From the NCBI GenBank assembly GCA_937868025.1, contig CALMLJ010000625.1, positions 1-11,041 on the forward strand: 11,041 bases of DNA, in the 5' to 3' direction. Source of the DNA: an uncultured Acidimicrobiaceae bacterium (GTDB lineage: Bacteria > Actinomycetota > Acidimicrobiia > Acidimicrobiales > Microtrichaceae). The translations under genes were made by a program, and so were the position numbers. The number at the start of each line of letters is the position of its first letter. Positions within the stretch are counted from its first letter, which is position 1. Positions 4,133 through 8,885 of this stretch are shown here, one piece after another. The notes under the pieces were generated by a model. That model made no database searches. It was given only the letters and a program-made list of their open reading frames with translations, and was not told the origin of the DNA.

Positions 4133-6811
4133 TCAGCCCTTGGCTGCGGCCCAGGTGTCGCCCGAGGACACGTTGACCTCGAGCGGAACGTTCATCTCGA
4201 ACGCACCGGTCATGATGTCGACGACCTGGGTGCGCACCTCGTCGAGGTGCTGTGGCACGACCTCGCAGATGACCTCGTCGTGCACCTGCAAGATGAGTTC
4301 GGCCTGGTGGTCGGCCGCCTGGAACGCCGTGTCGATGCGAACCAGCGCCACCTTGAAGATGTCGGCGGCCAAGCCCTGGATGCCGGCGTTCATGGCCTGC
4401 CGCTCCCCCGCCATCCGGACGTTGCGCTGACCCGACGCGAGCTCGGGGATACGACGGCGACGCCCGAACAGCGTCTCGGTGTACCCGCGCTCCCGGGCTT
4501 CCTCGACCGTGCGGTCCATGTACGCCTTCACCGACGGGAAGGCGTGGAAGTAGGCGTCGAGGATCTCCTGCGCCTCACGCGTCGGGATCGACAGACGCTG
4601 ACCGAGACCGTACGCCTCCATGCCGTAGGCCAGGCCGTACGACACCATCTTCGCCTTCGAGCGCATCTCGAGCGTCACGGCACCCGGCTCGACGTTGAAC
4701 ACCCTCGATGCGGTCTCGTTGTGAATGTCGTGGCCGCCGGTGAACGCCTCGATCAGACCGGGATCCTCCGCCAGGTGCGCGATGCAGCGAAGCTCGATCT
4801 GGTTGTAGTCGGCGATGAGGAAGACCGAGCCCGGGCTCGGAATGAACGCCTTGCGGAACTGGCGACCCGCCTCGGAACGAACCGGGATGTTGTGGAGGTT
4901 CGGAGCGTCGGAGCTGAGCCGACCCGTGCGGGCGACCGTCTGGTTGAACGTGGCGTGGATGCGGCCATCGGGCTGGATCTCGGCGAGCAGGCCGGAGCCG
5001 TAGGTGCCCCGCAACTTCTCGACCTCGCGGTAGGCCAGCAGGTGGTCGACGATGGGGTGCTGGTCGCGCAGCTTCTCCAGCACACCGGCATCGGTCATCG
5101 GCTTGCCGGTCTTGGTCTTCTTGAGGACGGGCAGACCAAGCTTCTCGAACAGGATCGGTCCGAGCTGCTGGGTGGAGTTGACGTTGAACTCCTCGCCCGC
5201 CTCCTCGATCACGAGGGCGCGGAGCCGCTCACACTCCGACTTGAGCTGTTCGTTGAGCCGCTCCAGCTCGGCGCGGTCGACGCCGACGCCGAGGTGCTCC
5301 ATCCGGGCGAGCGCCGCGATGAGCGGGTACTCCATCTCGTGGGCCAACTTGGCGAGGCCTTGGGAGTCGAGCGCTGCAGTGATCGGCTCGACGACGAACG
5401 CCACGCCGAGCGCCTCGCGTGCCGGTTCAGCGGCGATCGACTCGGTGGCACCGTCGAAGTCGAGCTGCCCGGTCTCGGTGGCACCGCCCTGCGCGAGTTC
5501 GAACTCGGTGTAGCGGTGGAGCAGCTCGGCCGTGCTGTACCGAGTGTCGGCGGGGTCGAGGAGGTACGCGGCGATCTTGACGTCGGCGTGCAGGCGCGGG
5601 AGCGGACGGCCGTCGTCGAGCAGACGGCGCAACAACGCCTTGGCGTCGTGGGCGACGATCGCCGGACCGTCGGCGAGCAGCGCGTCGAACGCCGGGGTGG
5701 CGCCAGCGAGCAGGTTGGCGGGAATCCACGACACCGCCCCGAGCGACGCGTCGGTCACGACGGCCAGGCCCGACATCGCGGATCGGCCGGGCGCACCCTC
5801 CCACCCGACCGCGATCGCCAACGGCGCCGCACCGGCCGCGAGCGACGAGAGCAGCGACTCGGCCTCGGCCGGGTCGTCGATCTCGGTGACCTCGGCTTCG
5901 AGCACGTTGCGGGCCGGCTCGAGCGATGCCGAACTGTCGCCCCCGAAGGCCTCGCCGAAGCGGCCGAGCAGCGATCCGAACTCGAGGAACTTGAACAGGT
6001 CGACGACGGCGTCGTTGTCGAACTGGCCCTGCACGAGGTCGGACGGACCAAGGGGCAGCTCGACGTCGCGGCGCAGCGTCATCATGGCCACGTTGGAGCG
6101 GGCCTGCGCCTCGTGCTCGATGAGGTTGGACCGAAGCTTGGGCGTCTGCGCGTCGACGTTGGCGAAGATGCCGTCGAGGTCACCGTAGGTGTTGATCAGC
6201 TTGGCGGCCGTCTTCTCGCCCACGCCCGCGACGCCGGGCAGGTTGTCGGACGGATCACCGCGGAGGGCCGCGTAGGACACGTACTGGTCGGGACGGACGC
6301 CGGTGCGTTCGAGGATGCCGGCCTCGTCGTAGAACGCGTAGTCGCTGACGCCCCGCTTGTTGTAGAGCACCTTGATGTGGGGGTCGTGCACCAGCTGGTA
6401 GCTGTCGCGGTCGCCCGTGACGATGATGGTGGAGATGTCCTCGGCCTCGGCCTGGGTGGCCAATGTGGCGATGATGTCGTCGGCCTCGATGCCGGCCTGG
6501 TCGATGATCGGGATCTGCAACGTCTCGACCAACTGGCGCACGAGCCCCATCTGCTGGCGGAGGATGTCGGGGCTCGCCTCACGGTTGGCCTTGTAGGTGG
6601 GCACCATCTCGTGGCGGAACGTCGGCTCGGGACGATCGAACGTGACCGCGATCAGGTCGGGCTGGTGGTCGCGCTTGAGGTTGATGAGCATCGACGTGAA
6701 CCCGAACACCGCGTTGGTCACCTGCCCCGACGCCGTCGCCATGTCGGATGGGAGCGCGAAGAACGCCCGGTACGTGAGCGAGTTGCCATCGATGAGCATC
6801 AGGGTCGGCAT
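4133..6811 (-). CDS. polA: DNA polymerase I
   Basis: An 892-residue repair and lagging-strand polymerase. The 5'-nuclease domain is at about 1-290: LIDGNS with D8, TFDRPEP with D59, EADD 109-112, TGDRD with D134/D136, and the GDPSDNLPGVAGVGEKTAAKL helix-hairpin-helix region with D186/D189. The middle domain (about 300-470) lacks the DxE and other acidic residues of the 3'-5' exonuclease, so proofreading is presumably absent, as in other actinobacterial and Thermus Pol I. The polymerase domain has motif A DYNQIELR (668-675), motif B RSKAKMVSYGLAYG (717-730) and motif C QVHDE (842-846). The start is ATG 6811 (MPTLMLIDG); the frame stays open to 6886 but would overlap pdtaR and add atypical sequence. 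Only a weak AGG-type site precedes the ATG, fitting expression from the upstream operon. It converges with the membrane protein gene, leaving 20 bp. Confidence 0.97.
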   Translation of the reverse strand: MPTLMLIDGNSLTYRAFFALPSDMATASGQVTNAVFGFTSMLINLKRDHQPDLIAVTFDRPEPTFRHEMVPTYKANREASPDILRQQMGLVRQLVETLQIPIIDQAGIEADDIIATLATQAEAEDISTIIVTGDRDSYQLVHDPHIKVLYNKRGVSDYAFYDEAGILERTGVRPDQYVSYAALRGDPSDNLPGVAGVGEKTAAKLINTYGDLDGIFANVDAQTPKLRSNLIEHEAQARSNVAMMTLRRDVELPLGPSDLVQGQFDNDAVVDLFKFLEFGSLLGRFGEAFGGDSSASLEPARNVLEAEVTEIDDPAEAESLLSSLAAGAAPLAIAVGWEGAPGRSAMSGLAVVTDASLGAVSWIPANLLAGATPAFDALLADGPAIVAHDAKALLRRLLDDGRPLPRLHADVKIAAYLLDPADTRYSTAELLHRYTEFELAQGGATETGQLDFDGATESIAAEPAREALGVAFVVEPITAALDSQGLAKLAHEMEYPLIAALARMEHLGVGVDRAELERLNEQLKSECERLRALVIEEAGEEFNVNSTQQLGPILFEKLGLPVLKKTKTGKPMTDAGVLEKLRDQHPIVDHLLAYREVEKLRGTYGSGLLAEIQPDGRIHATFNQTVARTGRLSSDAPNLHNIPVRSEAGRQFRKAFIPSPGSVFLIADYNQIELRCIAHLAEDPGLIEAFTGGHDIHNETASRVFNVEPGAVTLEMRSKAKMVSYGLAYGMEAYGLGQRLSIPTREAQEILDAYFHAFPSVKAYMDRTVEEARERGYTETLFGRRRRIPELASGQRNVRMAGERQAMNAGIQGLAADIFKVALVRIDTAFQAADHQAELILQVHDEVICEVVPQHLDEVRTQVVDIMTGAFEMNVPLEVNVSSGDTWAAAKG

Positions 6812-6830
6812 CGGGACCAAACCTAATCGA

Positions 6831-6849
6831 GACCCCTGACAGCGGGGTC
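6831..6849 (-). terminator. Hairpin between pdtaR and polA, possible attenuator
   Basis: GACCCC and GGGGTC pair around a 7-nt loop in the 46-bp gap between the two genes. On the minus strand the stem is followed by TCGATTAGGTTT, which is T-rich for this genome but not a true T-tract. It could act as a weak terminator or attenuator before polA. It does not show the paired hexaloops known for ANTAR targets. Confidence 0.35.
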
Positions 6850-6857
6850 GGGCCCAC

Positions 6858-7460
6858 CTACGGGACGATGCTCCCGTCGAGGACACCCTCGGCGACCTGG
6901 CGGAGCGGCACGCGCCGGTCCATCGAGCCCCGTTGGAGGAAGCGGAACGCCTCGTCCTCGGTCATGCCGTGATCGGCGATCAGGCGGGCCTTGGCACGGT
7001 CGGAGAGCTTGCGGACCGCCAACTGCTCCTCGAGCGACAACGTGTGCTCCGCCAAGGCCGTCATCTCGCGGAACCGACCAAAGGCCAGCTCGACCGCAGG
7101 CACCAGCTCTTCGCGCTGAAACGGCTTCACCAGGTAGGCCATCACCCCGGCGTCGCGGGCCGATTCGATGAGCTTGCGCTGGCTGAACGCCGTGAGGAGG
7201 ACGACGGCGCACAGCCGCTCGCCGGAGATGGTTCGAGCGGCGGAGATGCCGTCGAGACCTGGCATCTTCACGTCGAGGATGGCGACGTCGGGACGGTGCT
7301 CGCGGACGAGCTCGACGGCGAGGTCGCCCTGCCCGCAGTCGCCGACCACGTCGTACCCCTCCTCCTGGAGGATCAGGCAGAGGTCCATGCGGATGATCGC
7401 GTCGTCCTCGGCGACGACGATCCGCAGCGGTGGCGCGCTGCCTGCGGTGACGTCGATCAC
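6858..7460 (-). CDS. pdtaR: ANTAR-domain response regulator, PdtaR type
   Basis: A 200-residue two-component response regulator. The receiver domain (about 12-130) has the acidic pair E18/D19-D20, phosphoacceptor D63 (ILDVKMPGLDG), T90 and K112 (VKPF). The C-terminal ANTAR domain (about 143-197; EQLAVRKLSDRAKARLIADHGMTEDEAFRFLQRGSM) has the conserved alanine and hydrophobic pattern. ANTAR proteins bind paired RNA hairpins and control termination or translation. In M. tuberculosis PdtaR (Rv1626) is phosphorylated by PdtaS and lies near polA; the same neighbourhood here supports the name. The start is GTG 7460, overlapping the TGA of the upstream gene (GTGA). No strong ribosome binding site of its own is seen, so translation is probably coupled. 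No histidine kinase is in the window. Confidence 0.92.
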   Translation of the reverse strand: MIDVTAGSAPPLRIVVAEDDAIIRMDLCLILQEEGYDVVGDCGQGDLAVELVREHRPDVAILDVKMPGLDGISAARTISGERLCAVVLLTAFSQRKLIESARDAGVMAYLVKPFQREELVPAVELAFGRFREMTALAEHTLSLEEQLAVRKLSDRAKARLIADHGMTEDEAFRFLQRGSMDRRVPLRQVAEGVLDGSIVP

Positions 7461-7765
7461 GATCCGGACCGCTTGGCGACCAGCTGGTCGAGGAGCTCGT
7501 CCTGGGTGGCCTCGAGGCGGGCGATCGTGTCGACGAGGTCGCGACGGTGCCGAGCCATCGCGTCGCTGTGGCGTTGCGCCTCGTTGTAGTCGAGCCCTGC
7601 GGACCCGCCCTCCGAGACGACCGAACGCACCTGGGCGTCGGCGGCATCATCGGCGAGGTACAGGAGCTGTTCCTCAGCGATCGCCAGATCTTCACGGGCC
7701 CGGGCGAGCTTCTGTCCGATGCCCTTCAAGCGGCGTTCGATGAACCACGACACGACCGGGAGCAT
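7457..7765 (-). CDS. Small coiled-coil protein coupled to pdtaR
   Basis: A 102-residue soluble protein not recognised as a named family. Residues 1-20 (MLPVVSWFIERRLKGIGQKL) form an amphipathic start. Two helical heptad-like stretches follow: LARAREDLAIAEEQLLYLADDA (20-41) and ARHRRDLVDTIARLEATQDELLDQL (71-95). They are joined by a loop with SEGGSAGLDYNEAQ (51-64), so an antiparallel helical hairpin or dimer is likely. ATG 7765 is preceded by AGGAGGT 11 nt upstream. The frame is open further upstream to 8305, but that part is Arg/Gly-rich shadow sequence. Its stop overlaps the pdtaR start, implying matched expression. It might be a structural partner or adaptor of the response regulator; this is inference from coupling alone. 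Confidence 0.82.
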   Translation of the reverse strand: MLPVVSWFIERRLKGIGQKLARAREDLAIAEEQLLYLADDAADAQVRSVVSEGGSAGLDYNEAQRHSDAMARHRRDLVDTIARLEATQDELLDQLVAKRSGS

Positions 7766-7776
7766 AGGACAACACC

Positions 7777-7799
7777 ACCTCCTCGCCCGCCGACGGGCG
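7777..7799 (-). promoter_or_regulatory. Strong ribosome binding site next to a GC hairpin
   Basis: On the minus strand AGGAGGT (7783-7777) fixes the start of the coiled-coil gene. Directly upstream is CGCCCG-TCGG-CGGGCG (7799-7784), a 6-bp stem with a 4-nt loop that abuts the site and could affect ribosome access. Confidence 0.5.
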
Positions 7800-7833
7800 G
7801 CCCCCGGACCGGGACCAGCGATGAGTCGATCAT

Positions 7834-7849
7834 TGTGACAACTGTCACA
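7834..7849. promoter_or_regulatory. CRP/GlxR-like operator TGTGACAACTGTCACA
   Basis: A perfect 7-2-7 inverted repeat that fits TGTGA-N6-TCACA, the consensus of CRP-family regulators including actinobacterial GlxR and M. tuberculosis Rv3676. It lies 69 bp upstream of the coiled-coil/pdtaR/polA start and beyond the STAS gene's hairpin, so it most likely serves that operon. No unambiguous -10/-35 was found, so activation and repression cannot be told apart. Confidence 0.6.
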
Positions 7850-7930
7850 GGTTTGGGATCCGATCGCCGGGGTACCGGAACCGTAGCGACAGTCCGAGAC
7901 GATCCCCTCAGCGACGTCGTGAGCCTGCCT

Positions 7931-7965
7931 CGAGACCCTCCGGCCCTCCAGCCCGGAGGGTCTCG
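7931..7965 (-). terminator. Hairpin downstream of the STAS gene
   Basis: CGAGACCCTCCGG pairs perfectly with CCGGAGGGTCTCG over 13 bp around a 9-nt loop, starting 18 bp after the STAS stop codon. There is no T-tract, as is usual for terminator-like hairpins in GC-rich actinobacteria. It separates the STAS gene from the downstream coiled-coil/pdtaR operon. Confidence 0.7.
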
Positions 7966-7983
7966 GCACGTCCGGCGTGATGC

Positions 7984-8355
7984 TCAGTCGTCGGAGGTGA
8001 ACGTGGTCGGCCAGCCATAGTCGACGGCGACCCCGGTGATCACGAACAGGTGGGCGACCTGCGGCGACGCACCCGACACCTCGAACCCGACACCGCGCTC
8101 GACCGCGTCGGCATGGGCGGCGAGCACCGCGCTGAGACCCCACGAGTCCATGAACGACACATGAGTGAGGTCGACCTGGACCATCGCCCCCGAGTCGATC
8201 GCCGACGACAGGCGTTCCGACAGGAGATCCCGGGTCGCCTCGTCGATCTCGCCCGCCACGTCGACGACGACCCCGCCGTCGGTGTCGCGCAACTCGATCA
8301 CGCACTCGACGGGAGACGGCTCATCCACCCCGGAGGCACCCTGGTCGTCGGTCAC
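7984..8355 (-). CDS. STAS-domain protein, anti-anti-sigma factor type
   Basis: A 123-residue cytoplasmic protein. The STAS fold covers about 17-115: CVIELRDTDGGVVVDVAGEID, then VQVDLTHVSFMDSWGLSAVL, then FEVSGASPQVAHLFVITGV. S71 in FMDSWGL matches the serine that is phosphorylated in SpoIIAA/RsbV-type anti-anti-sigma factors, so it probably takes part in partner switching with an anti-sigma kinase. No such kinase is in the window. The start is GTG 8355 because GGGAGGA lies 7 nt upstream. A longer in-frame opening to 8460 encodes Arg-rich sequence and continues from an EAL-domain relic, so it is not used. A strong hairpin follows the gene. The actual partner is unknown. Confidence 0.87.
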   Translation of the reverse strand: MTDDQGASGVDEPSPVECVIELRDTDGGVVVDVAGEIDEATRDLLSERLSSAIDSGAMVQVDLTHVSFMDSWGLSAVLAAHADAVERGVGFEVSGASPQVAHLFVITGVAVDYGWPTTFTSDD

Positions 8356-8362
8356 GACCCCA

Positions 8363-8369
8363 TCCTCCC
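8363..8369 (-). promoter_or_regulatory. Ribosome binding site GGGAGGA of the STAS gene
   Basis: It is spaced 7 nt from GTG 8355. It decides this start over the in-frame GTG at 8460, which lies inside the EAL relic. Confidence 0.7.
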
Positions 8370-8454
8370 ACCGTTCCGACGACGAGCGCCGCACCGTTGG
8401 CCAGTTCGGCGGCCCGACCGCGCTACGGCGCCGACGGCGAGGCTCGGGCGACCG

Positions 8455-8631
8455 GGCCACGAGACTCCGGTCGACCTTCAGGTGCGTGATCGGCAGGTGC
8501 TAGAGGTACGCCAGCGACGAGTCGCCGGTGCCGAAGTCGTCGATCGCGAGCTGAACGCCCAGTCTCGCCAGGCGCCCGAGGCGGGTGACGGCCATCGTGA
8601 AGTCGTCACCCACGATCCCCTCGTCGATCCA
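8455..8631 (-). pseudogene. EAL-domain fragment with in-frame TAG
   Basis: In one frame the strand reads DEGIVGDDFTMAVTRLGRLA, then RLGVQLAIDDFGTGDSSLAYL, a TAG (8500-8502), then HLPITHLKVDRSLVA. This is the centre of a c-di-GMP phosphodiesterase (EAL) domain: the DDFGTG loop and the LKVD strand. A hand alignment to the intact GGDEF-EAL protein downstream gives 27 identities in 46 positions. The rest of the domain, including the EAL motif and the catalytic parts before and after, is missing, so it cannot be functional. The TAG may derive from CAG. The fragment's frame runs directly into the STAS gene. Together with flanking leader sequence it fills most of the 344-bp gap between the STAS gene and the small ORF at 8700. 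Confidence 0.8.
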
Positions 8632-8650
8632 ACGCCGGCGCTGGCATTTC

Positions 8651-8665
8651 CCCCCGATCAGGGGG
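8651..8665. other. Small GC hairpin CCCCC-GATCA-GGGGG
   Basis: Five G-C pairs with a 5-nt loop, lying between the EAL relic and the 55-residue ORF. It could be part of that ORF's leader. No clear role. Confidence 0.3.
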
Positions 8666-8699
8666 TCACCGCCGTCCCCGGTTCGGGTAGGAGACCTCC

Positions 8700-8867
8700 A
8701 TGACCGCCACCTCCGACGTCTCCCCCGCCACCCGAGCCCGAGCCGAGCTCCAACACGCCGTGCAAGCCAACCAGGAAGCACTGGCCGCCGGGGAGAACCC
8801 GCCGTTCGGCCAAGGTGCCCTCATTGTGCTGCGTCGCCGCTGGGAAGCAGCCGAAGCCGCGGACTGA
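8700..8867 (+). CDS. Small hypothetical protein, 55 residues
   Basis: Not recognised. It begins MTATSDVSPATRARAELQHA, continues with VQANQEALAAGENPPFGQGA, and ends LIVLRRRWEAAEAAD. TAGGAG (8688-8693) lies 6 nt before the ATG, and third codon positions are strongly G/C, as in neighbouring genes, which supports real translation. The product is predicted to be mostly helical, with an Ala/Gln/Glu helix (about 12-31), a GENPPFGQG turn and a basic-acidic C-terminal helix. No membrane segment or cysteine is present. It converges with the GGDEF-EAL gene, leaving 18 bp between stop codons. Its leader overlaps the edge of the EAL relic. Function is unknown. Confidence 0.6.
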   Translation: MTATSDVSPATRARAELQHAVQANQEALAAGENPPFGQGALIVLRRRWEAAEAAD

Positions 8868-8885
8868 CGATCTCCGCCCCGGCCC

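Noticed and set aside
4152..4164. GTGTCGCCCGA, the palindrome core, inside the 3' end of polA
   Set aside because: It has no flanking arms and encodes the conserved C-terminal SGDTW stretch of Pol I, so the match is coincidental.
4247..6826. 859-residue plus-strand open frame opposite polA
   Set aside because: It is the antisense shadow of polA in GC-rich DNA, has no family resemblance, and polA carries all expected motifs.
6812..6886. Extended N-terminus of Pol I (25 more residues)
   Set aside because: It would overlap pdtaR and adds Arg-rich sequence; MPTLMLIDG is the typical Pol I start.
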